In this document: positions 46,725 through 56,834 of the stretch, piece by piece
How the letters are laid out: each line of letters begins with the position of its first letter
Position numbering within the stretch: the stretch's first letter is position 1
DNA from: Sodiomyces alkalinus F11
Lineage: Eukaryota > Ascomycota > Sordariomycetes > Glomerellales > Plectosphaerellaceae
Assembly (NCBI RefSeq): GCF_003711515.1
Contig: NW_021167089.1
Span: forward strand, 1,403,799 to 1,467,798
Direction: 5' to 3'
DNA length: 64,000 bases
The notes under the pieces: generated by a model
Databases searched by the model: none
What the model was told of the DNA's origin: nothing
Seen by the model: only the letters and a program-made list of their open reading frames with translations
Position numbers and translations under genes: made by a program

Positions 46725-47683
46725 ATGGCGATCCAGTATGGCTTCCTCCCGGCACCCTGCATTCCTTCGCCGACCTACCTAAAGGCTGCCTATAACATAA
46801 ACCATTTTCAGCATCAGTCCAGCTAAGAGACATTCGACATAGGTACTTGATCCTCCTCTCCAGGCAAGGCAAGGTGGTAAGTTCAGCTTGAGAAATCTCG
46901 CCCCTCCATTCCGTATACGGCCAACCGTCTGACTTGATTATCGCATCACAGCGCCTTGCCAAGTGGTTCACTACTTTGTCGCCAAGAGAGAAGGCCAAGA
47001 TTGTGAAGGACGTGTCCCAGCTGGTTCTGGCTCGCCGAACCCGCATGTGCAACTTCCTGGAGTATAAAGGTAAGCCATACACTTGTCCGACGCGAGCACA
47101 TCTTTGGTACTGGTAGCATGCTAATTCTGTGGAACTGGGCAACATCAGAATCGAAAATTGTTTACCGCAGATACGCATCCCTCTTCTTCATCGCTGGCGC
47201 CGACTCGGACGACAACGAGCTCATCACGCTGGAGATCATTCATCGATACGTCGAGCAAATGGACAAATACTACGGCAATGTGTGCGAACTAGATATCATC
47301 TTCTCTTTCACCAAAGCGTACTATATACTCGACGAGCTTCTGCTGGCTGGTGAGCTGCAGGAAAGCAGCAAGAAGAATGTGCTGCGTTGCATATCCCAAC
47401 AGGATGCCCTGGAAGACATGGAGGTATGTTTTCCCCTGTTGCGCTTTCCTCTTATCCCCCTACCGCTTCGCGGCCGCGTCCCCCAGTTCCGCACGCCCTT
47501 GTCGCTGTCCCGTTCTTCCTCACATCATCCGTTCTCCTTTGCTGGGGATGGAATGTTCGATGTAGCCAGTGGACCAGCAAGGCCGTAGCCCTCTACCTTC
47601 GTTTGCATTTCGAGCTGACTCCCCCGCCCTCCCACCCCCGGCCCTTCAACCAGGTCGAAGACGAGGTTACAAAGATCATGTGA
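46725..47683 (+). CDS. aps1: AP-1 clathrin adaptor sigma subunit
   Basis: The exons are 46725-46735 (11 nt), 46843-46876 (34 nt), 46952-47069, 47149-47423 and 47654-47683, giving 155 aa, the standard sigma1 length. The spliced N-terminus reads [20 protein letters not shown], the longin fold of sigma chains. The [16 protein letters not shown] block and [20 protein letters not shown] follow, then [20 protein letters not shown] and the C-terminal [21 protein letters not shown]-1 sorts cargo between trans-Golgi network and endosomes. The [17 protein letters not shown] segment is characteristic of sigma1 rather than sigma2 or sigma3. The very short first two exons mean that frame-based gene finding would miss the true start. 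Confidence 0.95.
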
Positions 47684-50041
47684 CGCCCTTTTACAATTGT
47701 ATCCGGCATCTGGTTGGTGGATCTTACATCGCGATGCCTGACAAGAGTCCTCTTTCGGACCTCTTTTTTCCGAATTTCGATCTCAGACGCACGAGTTTCT
47801 ATCACCGTTCCGACACGCGGCGCATGGCAGTACACTGGGCTAATGGGCACGTCCTCTCGATTGAATTGCAGGAGACGGAAGACGCCCGGAAAGCTCTGAA
47901 AGACATGGGTCTTATTTGATGAGAATTTTGACCAGTCGGCCGGTCGACCGGCGAACCCAACCCCCCCTTTCCCCCGGGTTATAGCTGTCTTGGGCAGTGC
48001 CGAACTATACTGGGCACAATGAGGAGGAGAGAACGAAGAGAACATCAACCAACGACCAGCATGATGAAATGGGCGTTGTTGATTTTCACATGCATAGATC
48101 TTGAAGATCGAACCAAAGGGCCATCTCTGAATCAAGCGACGGGACACTGGTGGTTGGTTGATTATGCGTCCAGAAATGATTACGAAGTACGAAGAAGTCC
48201 TCGAAGCCGCATGCAGACACATTATTGGTTTGATTCACATGTACTTGGTAGACATAGGGGAACAAAGTTAATTACAAGCACCAACGCATTGGTGCGAGAA
48301 ACATCTTGGAGACTATGGCCAAAAGCCAACAATTGGAAGACACGTTGTTGCGATGCGATGCGGTGGTCACAACCGTTACGAGCCGTGCTTACAAAGTACC
48401 TAGGTAGAGCGGATTGCTTTTCAGAAAGTACTTTACCTTACCTAGGTGGGGACTTGGGCGGCTCTGGGCTGGACGAGGAGAGGGACGAGCGGCTGCTGCC
48501 AAGGTATCGGTACTTACCGGTCGCTACTCCGTATGGCCAGTCACGGGACAATCAATACCTACATCACGTCATAGGCGTAACTTGCACCGTCTTCTCGTCT
48601 ATTCGTACCAACATAAACAAAAACCCTCGAGCAGTACGGAGCATCCGTCGTTATCTTGGTCTTGTCGCTTTCTCGGCGCCATCCATCATGCCAATTACTC
48701 CCGTCTTTTGGTTGAATTGATCTCAACAAGCATTTGCCCTCGTCTCTTTAGCGCCATTTGCGTCCCTCATCAAGAAACGAAACCGACATCTCACCAGGGA
48801 TCTCGATCGAGGTCGAACTCGACAACCAGCCACCTCGGCGTCTTTAGCTGCCGTTTAGCTCGCCACAGCCCACGGAGGCTTGATGAGGTGAGGCAAAACC
48901 CTCCCTATCAGTCTCCTTTTCCAGTCCCACGTTCTTTCATTCATCCCACCTTAATCTTATCCCGTCTTTCTGCCTCTTGTCTTGATTACGACAAATACAT
49001 TACCTACCTTACCTTACCTTGCCTCACCTACATAAGAGTCACACATGCAATGCACCTAGTGGCGCACATCAACCTGGCTTCCGGATACCAACGTCAGACC
49101 AGCCCGTATTGTGAGAGGGGAATGTCGAGAGGAGATGCCACTGAAACGCCAGTGGCACGCCTCGTCAGACCACCCATTCTGGCTTCCCTCTGGATATAGA
49201 GGTGACAGCTATGGGATAAGCGTATGGGGATTGAACAAGAGCAAAGGAGGCGTGATCCATGAGAAGTCCCTTGGGTTCATGCCTGTCATCCAGAACTGCG
49301 CTTACTCGCCTTTCCCTTGACCAAGCTTGCGCCCTCGTACCCCTCGTTTCCCCCCGTCTTTCCTTTGCTTTCCAGGAGCTTTCCTGTCCCTTATCATCGA
49401 ACTGGGAGCTGTCTCGGCCGAGTCCGAACTTTCTTCCCATCACGATAACTCCACTTCTTTTGCCCACAACAGGAAGATTTGGGGATGCTTTCTTCAACGT
49501 GCCCGTCTGGGGATATCGACCGATATACCGTGAACCCTCTCAAGTCCCAGACCCCAGATACCAAATCCCACATCCTGCGCAACCCGAGTTCTGTTTGCTC
49601 TTGGACCCCGAAATTGCCGCCGCTTTGGTGGCTTTTGTCGTGTTTTAGCCTCCTTCCCATCCACCCGGGAAAGTTCCCAGCCATACCGTTCAAAATATCT
49701 CTTCACCTCCCGTTACGCTCTGGCCCATAGACACTTGCCAACAGCTTCCAGCCTCATATTCCAGCCCCATACTTCATCCTCACTCTTGCCGTTTTGCTAT
49801 TATATGGGTTTTTTATCCGGATATTCTGTCTCTGTCTGTCTACCTTCGTGTATCTGGGCTCCAATGTTCCGTCATTAGCTTCCCCGGCACCCTTTTCTTT
49901 TCTACAGTACCGTCACCGTCAAGCCCTTGGCGGTACTTTGGCTGGGAGGCAACCGGCATCACGCCTCTCACTTGATTGATCCTTGTCTCCTGTCACGCCA
50001 TCGTCCGTGGAGCACGAAGCTCCTACGTCCACTCACTAACT
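47684..50041. other. Intergenic region with gdb1 promoter and leader
   Basis: 2.36 kb without a supportable gene. The left part should be the aps1 3' untranslated region. From about 48690 to 50041 the plus strand is pyrimidine-rich, suggesting a long gdb1 5' leader. It has TACCTTACCTTACCTTG at about 49004-49022 and a TACTCCGTA at 48525. A 209-codon minus frame (47593-48222) overlaps the aps1 end and lacks recognisable domains. Confidence 0.45.
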
Positions 50042-53000
50042 ATGATCCCCAAGACGATGGTCTCCAACGAGGTCTATTTACTTCCCCTGAACGACGACGG
50101 CTCGCCCCAAGTCCCCGGCGAATACATTTACATCGCATCCAATTCTCGCGAGCGTATAATCGTCCGCTTCACCATCGAGGGCACATCTTCCATCTGCCGC
50201 CATGGGAGCCTATGGGTCAATATACCGGAGGAGGGCGCTGAGTTTCGTCGGGACAAGTTCAGGGAGTTCAAGTAGCCCCCCCCCCCCCTCCCCTTTTTCA
50301 CCTCTCGCCCCCTTTTCTAGAACTGCTTTCCGAACAGCGATCCTGACGTTTCACGCTCGAAAGGCTCATCCCCGACTTCAACCGTACGCTTGAGATCTCG
50401 ATTCCCATCTTTCAAGCTGGCGCTTATTGCTTCTACACCACCTACGCCGAACTCCCCGACCTAGCTAGTGACTTGCGCACCGATGCGCTGGCCAAATCGA
50501 CCTACAAGGAGACTCCACGTTATTACATCGATGTGGCCCCCAGGCTCGTACTCGACGGTCGGCCACTGCCCCTTCCTGCGCTGTCAGTTTTCACGGTCAT
50601 TAGCAAGTTCATGGGCGAATACCCGAAGGATTGGGAGCGTCATCTCGGCGGCATCAGCGATCGCGGCTACAACATGATTCACTTCACCCCACTGCAAGTC
50701 AGGGGTGCTTCCAACTCCCCTTACAGCATATACGACCAGCTAAGCTGGGATCCGGTTTGTTTTCCGCATGGTGAGAAAGACGTTCATGAGATGGTGGACA
50801 GCTTGGAGAAGAATCACTCCCTGTTGAGTCTCACCGACATCGTCCTCAACCACACCGCCCATAACAGTGCGTGGTTGGAGGAGCACCCGGACGCCGGCTA
50901 CAACTTGATCACGGCTCCCTGGCTCGAGTCGGCATATCTCTTGGACACAAAGCTCTTGGAACTCAGCTCCAACCTGCAATCGCTTGGTCTCCCAACCCAA
51001 CTCAAAAGCACCGACGACCTCTTGTTGATCATGGATGCCATCAAGAAACAGGTCATTGGCAAAATCCGTCTCTGGGAGTTTTACGCCATTGATGTCGACC
51101 GAGACGTCGACGCTGGTGTGAAGGCTTGGGTTGCAGGTCGTGTCGAATTCCCGGAAGACTCTCTGGGTCCCGATGGTTTTATCGGCTTGAAGAATGCCAG
51201 CCTCAAGGAACAAGCCGAATTTATTATCAAGTACGGAATACTGAACCACGATCGTCTTGGGGAGCGCTACAGGAGGACAGTCCACCCCACTGTGGCCGCA
51301 GCCCTCCTGTCTGCCATCTTCGGCCGCTACGAGGGGGAAGGAGGCCCAACGCCGGACCGATCAGCGGCCGAAACCAGACTCGCGTCGATCCTTGACGAGG
51401 CCAACTTGCCTTTCTATAAAGAATATGATGCGGAGATCAATGAGATACTAGAACAGCTTTTCAACCGCATCAAATATTGTCGCCTCGACGACCACGGACC
51501 TAAACTGGGTGAGGTCAACGACAAGAATCCGCTCATCGAGACCTACTTCACCCGCTTGCCGCAAAACAGTGTCACTTCGAAACACAAGAAGGAGGAACTT
51601 GTCCTCGTGAACAACGGATGGGTCTGGGCGGGTAACGCTATGATCGATAATGCCGGCCCTCGGTCACGCGCTTATCTCAGGCGAGAAGTCATTATCTGGG
51701 GTGACTGCGTCAAACTTCGGTATGGCGACAGCCCGGCTGACAGCCCATTTCTCTGGGACTACATGACGACGTACGCTCGGACGTTGGCCAAATATTTCGC
51801 AGGCTTGAGGATCGACAATGCTCACTCCACCCCTATCCATGTCGCCGAGCACATCCTAGACGAGGCGCGGCGAGTCAGGCCTGATCTCTATGTGGTTGCA
51901 GAACTTTTCACGGGCTCTGAAGAAATGGATTATGTGTTCGTTAAGAGACTGGGTCTGAGCTCCCTCATCCGCGAGGCCATGCAAGCTTGGAGCACCGGCG
52001 AGCTAAGCAGGCTTGTGCATAGGCATGGCGGAAGGCCCATTGGGAGTTTTGAGGTCGATGAACTTCTGAGGGTCGATTCCAAGACGTCGGTCAGCCCTAC
52101 CGCTTCTCACGCTTCTTACGCTTCTCAGGGCGAGTCTGAGTTCGATGACTCGAAGTTCTCGTCACGCGACATCATCCGCAGGATCAAGCCAGTGCCTGTG
52201 CACGCCCTCTTTATGGACTGTACCCACGACAACGAGACGCCGGCGCAGAAGCGGGATGCTCGGGATACCCTACCGAACACTGCCTTGGTCGGCATGTGCG
52301 CGAGTGCCACCGGAAGCGTCATGGGATACGATGAGATCTACCCAAAACTAGTCGATCTGGTCAACGAGACGCGACTGTACACCTCTGAGTCTTCCGACAA
52401 GCCCGTCAGGATTGGCGGAGGCAAGAATGGAATTGGCGGCATCAAGAAGCTTCTCAATCAGATCCACACGCTCATGGGCAAGGATGGCTACGACGAAACG
52501 CACGTCCACCACGAAGGTCAGTACATCACGGTCCATAGGGTACACCCGGAGTCGAGGAAGGGCTACTTCTTGATCGCCCATACCGCATTTCCAGGCTACG
52601 GAAATGGAAATGGCGCGTTCAACCCGGTTCATCTCACTGGAACGCGGGCTCGGCATTTGGGAAGCTGGATGCTGGAAGTAGATGCGACCGAGGAGACGAA
52701 GAGGAAGGTGCTCGAAGATAAACGCCATCTCAGGGGCCTTCCAAGTCGGGTTGTCGACGTACCCGGCGTCCGCATGGAAACCAAAGGCAAAGACACGATC
52801 ATTGCGGTGCTTGACCAGTTTCCGCCTGGGAGCATCGCCCTCTTCGAGACTTGGATTCCCGCCGCCGAACATTCTACTGGACTCGACAGCTATGTGACTT
52901 CAGGGGCCAAGAAGGCCTTTGCGGGTCTCAGCCTCGTCGATCTCAATCTGTTGCTGTACAGAGGGGAAGCCGAAGAAAGGGATAGTAGCAACGGCAAAGA

Positions 53001-54979
53001 CGGCTGTTATGATATACCCGGCCATGGCAAGTTGGTGTATGCTGGCCTCCAAGGCTGGTGGAGTCTACTCAAGGACATCATTTCCGAGAACAACCTAGCC
53101 CATCCGCTCTGCCAGCATTTGCGGGAAGGCCAATGGGCGTTGGACTATATCGTTGGTCGACTCGAGCGGCTCGCCTCTACGCCGGGCCACGAGAGGCTGG
53201 GCAAACCGGCTGTGTGGTTCAAGGAGAGGTTTGATGCGCTTCGGCGCATTCCGAGCTTTTTGCTGCCCCGGTACTTCGGCCTGGTGGTGAGGACAGCGTA
53301 CAGGGCCGCATGGGAGCGCGGAATCGAACTCATGAGCGAGAACGTCAGAGACGGCCAGTGGTTCTTGCACAGTCTGGCCATGGTCGGGGTGCAGCTGACT
53401 GGCACGGTCAAGTCTGCTTCTCTGTATCCGAAGACGATTGTGCCGTCAATGTCCGCCGGTCTAGACCATTTTGCCGTAGAATGGGCGCGGTGCTGGGGAC
53501 GTGACATCTTCATTTCCCTCCGGGGCATGTACCTCGGCACGGGACGCTTCGACGAGGCAAGGGAGCACATACTCGCTTTCGCCAGCGTGTTGAAGCATGG
53601 ACAGATCCCCAACCTTCTGAACAGCGGGACTGCTCCTCGATACAACTCGCGAGACTCGATCTGGTTCTTCCTTCAATGCATCCAGGAGTGTGTCAAATTC
53701 GCACCGGAGGGCTTTGATTTGCTCCGGGCAAAAGTGAAGCGGAGGTTCCTCCCTTACGACGATACTTGGTTCGACATGGACGATCCGCGAGCCTACTCTG
53801 AGGAAAGCACAATCGAAGAAATCATCCAGGAAGCACTGCAGAGACACGCCGGCGGCATGTCATACCGCGAAGCCAACGCTGGCCCGGGACTCGATTCCCA
53901 GATGACCGACGAGGGCTTCAACATTGATATCAAGGTCGACTGGGACAATGGCATCCTTTTTGGTGGCAACCAGCATAACTGCGGTACCTGGATGGACAAG
54001 ATGGGCGAGAGCACTCGCGCGGGATCTAAGGGTGTACCTGGGACACCGCGCGATGGCGCAGCGGTCGAGATCACGGGCCTCCTCTACAGCACACTTGCCT
54101 GGCTGTCCAAGAGTCACGCAGAAGGGAAGTACAAGTATGACAGCGTTACGCGAACCGACGGTTCGTCCATCGGCTTCGATGCCTGGGCCGACCTGATCAG
54201 GGCCAATTTCGAGCGATGCTACTTCGTGCCCCTTTCGTCCAAGGAGGATGCGCAATACGATGTGAATCCGGCCATCATCAACCGCCGCGGGATCTACAAG
54301 GACCTCTACCGCTCCGGTAAGGAGTACGAGGACTACCAGCTCCGGCCCAATTTCCCCATCGCCATGGCTGTGGCGCCGGACCTGTTTGATCCCGGCCACG
54401 CGATCCACGCTTTGAGCGTCGCCGACAAGGTCCTCCGAGGCCCCACGGGCATGGCGACACTCGACCCGGCCGACCTGAATTACCGGCCGTACTACGTGAA
54501 CAGCGACGACAGCGACGACTTTGCCACCGCGAAGGGGCGCAACTACCACCAAGGTCCCGAATGGCTGTGGCCGACGGGCTTCTTCCTGCGGGCGCTCCTC
54601 AAGTTCGACCTGCAGCGTCGGGACACGGAGGAGGGGCGGACCGAGGCGTTCCAGCAGGTCACCCGGCGGCTCATGGGATGCAAGAAGATGATCCGCGAGA
54701 ATGTCTGGGCCGGTCTTGCGGAGTTGACCCAGAAGAACGGCGAATTCTGTCCTGATTCGGTAAGTCGGAATTCCCTAACCCGTGATCCAAAAAGCTGTCA
54801 AGGCTTTGCGAAAATGTAAGAGAGCCATAGAATCCGAACTAATACGGGGGCCTTGTCTCTTCCCTTGGTAGTGCGGTACGCAAGCCTGGTCTGCGGCCTG
54901 TCTCATCGACTTGTACATGGACGCAGCGAAGGAACAGGGTGCTAAAGGAAGTTTCTTCCTGCCCACGCGGTCGAAGTGA
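50042..54979 (+). CDS. gdb1: Glycogen debranching enzyme (bifunctional)
   Basis: The exons are 50042-50271, 50364-54759 and 54872-54979 (1577 aa). The N-terminal half is the GH13-type 4-alpha-glucanotransferase: DIVLNHTAHNS near residue 235, GLRIDNAHSTP with the nucleophile Asp about 561, the acid Glu about 590 in VVAELFTGSE, and MDCTHDNETP with Asp about 699. The C-terminal half is the GH133 amylo-1,6-glucosidase: WARCWGRDIFISLRG, DWDNGILFGGNQHN, and GTWMDKMG with Asp about 1288, ending SCGTQAWSAACLIDLYMDAA. It removes glycogen branches in the cytosol: three glucoses are moved, then the stub is hydrolysed. All catalytic motifs look intact. Intron 1 has an unusual donor (GTAGCC running into a C tract), but the phase and the restored KFREFKLIPDFNRTLE support it. 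Confidence 0.95.
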
Positions 54980-55987
54980 GGGACCGGGGGGCGGGCGGGT
55001 GGGAATGGGAAGGCAAGGGGGTACTGCTGGCTTAGTTGAGGGCTGCCGATAGAGAGAATGACTGGACAACAGAAAGTAGGAGCATTGCTTCTAGACTAGA
55101 GTCCAGATACTCGCAATACAGGTGTTGTTGATTGTTGTTGTATTCATAATACAGTAAACCCCAACCCCTCCCCCCCAAAGGGCATTCCGCAACACTGACA
55201 GTTCTGTCTTCACGTGGCACATTTCAAGAGTTCTGTTGCCATGAGCTCGCCCTCACAGAACCTGTCCAGTGCACAGTGCACTCGTGCGTTTCCTTCCCTC
55301 GCGATTTATACGCCGCTGTAGTAGACGACCCCGGTACAGTCAAGAATAATGCAATTCGGTTGGTGAGTTCTTATAAGTGTACAGAATACTGGAAGGGGGC
55401 GATGAACAGATGATATTGGCCAACTCCACGCGTGAGATGATGCTAAGACGACCGTGTACCTAAAAGAGAAATAAGTGCCAAAGCCAGACCACAGTGTATA
55501 TATCCCCCTTAAAAGACAAAGAAAAAGTATAACAAACATGCTGCTTTTGTGCCATGGTCGAACACCCTTCCGTATCCGACCTCCATCCAGTCCTTCTTTC
55601 GCCCTGGCTAGGCCGCTTCGAGAAGGATGGGTCGTGACTAGCCAAATATAACACAATGGAGAAAAAAAATAACAATGAAAGAAGACGCGATAGTGGAACG
55701 ATGTGCCTAGTTCGGTCCGCCTGGAATAGTCGTCGTTAACCGTTCCGTCCTTGTATCCCGTTGCCAGCCGCCTCGGTCCCTCCCTTGAACGCCATCTCGC
55801 CTGGGTAATCACCGTGTAAAGACCGTCTTTTTTGGGGGGTGTTTGGAAGTTGACATATAAAGTAGGTCGTTTCAGAAATCCGGTCCGTCCCTCAAATATG
55901 CGTCGTTGCGGGACAGGCATTCGTGTACAGGGCAAAGAAGAAAAAAAAATTGGAAGAAAAAAGGCAGACAAGCCATAGAACCTTTTC
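54980..55987. other. Convergent intergenic region
   Basis: About 1 kb between the stop codons of gdb1 and the CFEM-like gene; probably both 3' untranslated regions. Minus-strand frames of up to 221 codons at 55306-55971 have low-complexity, Phe/Leu-rich products without recognised domains, so I do not call them. Confidence 0.5.
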
Positions 55988-56834
55988 TCACGTACGGTCC
56001 CTGACCACCCACTTCTTCTTCTCTTTTGACTGGTCTGAGTAGGCGACAGCGGTGCCGGGCATGAAGACGCCAGGACCGGAGCGATCGGAGCTGTTCGGCG
56101 AGCCTCCTCCAGACTGGCTGGCGTGTAGGGAAGAGCCGCCGGCGGTGGGGAAGGCTGTCGCGGATGTGTGCTTGCCGGACTGACTGGCGCGTTCCTTGCG
56201 CTTCAGGTAGCGGCGGCGCCAGATGCAGGCGCCGATCCAGATGGCGGCGATGCCGACAACCATGATGACGATGCCAATAACCCAGCGCCAGTGGTGGGAA
56301 ATCCTGCATAACGGGAGAGTGGTCAGCGTTGGAAGTGCAGAAAGGAAGGATCCGTCAATGGTAGCAGTCGCGGTCGACTCACCAATCGCCACCGCCGCCG
56401 CTGGTTTGGTTATCAGAGTTTGGGGGAGGAGAAGCTCCGGCGCCGGGATCCGTGTTGGTGGTAGCAGTACTAGTAGCGGTTTCTCCGCCTTCAGCAGCAT
56501 TGCAGAAGCTGGTGAACCAACCCTGGACGCTGGAGAACTCGGCATCTTGACACTGGGCGTAATCGCAGACGCCGCGTATTCCTTGTCTCCAGGGCTGTAG
56601 CGGGCCAAAATTGCAGAAGCAGTCGGTGTCTACCTGTTCGGCGGCCGGAGGAACACAGGCACCGTTTGCATCGTGGAGAACGCCGCAGCTGAAAACGCAA
56701 TCGGGGAGGTCATTGAAGGGGACGAGAGTTGTTGATGGACCGTTGTCTTGTGGGGCTGTTGTACAGGACGTCAGTGTCCACAAGAAAGCGCGAACAAGGG
56801 TACCACAAAACTAGAAACAGTATCACCTACCCAT
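55988..56834 (-). CDS. CFEM-like eight-cysteine single-pass membrane protein
   Basis: The exons are 56834-56831 (four bases, ATGG), 56755-56383 and 56303-55988 (230 aa). The outer part starts MAPQDNGPSTTLVPFNDLPD and has eight Cys spaced C-x3-C-x9-C-x11-C-x1-C-x15-C-x4-C-x15-C, including DCFC, close to the CFEM pattern. A Ser/Thr/Gly-rich stalk follows, then a membrane span (WVIGIVIMVVGIAAIWIGAC) with a basic stop-transfer (WRRRYLKRKER). The Ser/Gly-rich cytosolic tail ends KEKKKWVVRDRT. I recall similar proteins in many filamentous ascomycetes annotated only as integral membrane proteins; CFEM proteins act at the cell surface, some in haem uptake or host interaction. No signal peptide precedes the cysteines in this model, so either the span acts as a reverse anchor or a further 5' exon is missed. 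Confidence 0.75.

Noticed and set aside
47593..48222. 209-codon minus-strand frame downstream of aps1
   Set aside because: It overlaps the last aps1 exon antisense, has no recognisable domain, and crosses the presumed 3' untranslated region.
53860..54552. 230-codon minus-strand frame inside gdb1
   Set aside because: It is antisense to the conserved amylo-1,6-glucosidase domain, has no domain of its own, and is explained by the GC-biased third positions of the real gene.
55306..55971. 221-codon minus-strand frame between gdb1 and the CFEM-like gene
   Set aside because: The product is low-complexity and hydrophobic without a domain, and the region is best explained as 3' untranslated sequence.
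27894..56834. Idea that the membrane-traffic genes form a functional cluster
   Set aside because: The genes belong to separate complexes, lie on both strands with independent promoters, and are mixed with nuclear pore, exosome and mitochondrial genes; this looks like ordinary housekeeping order.
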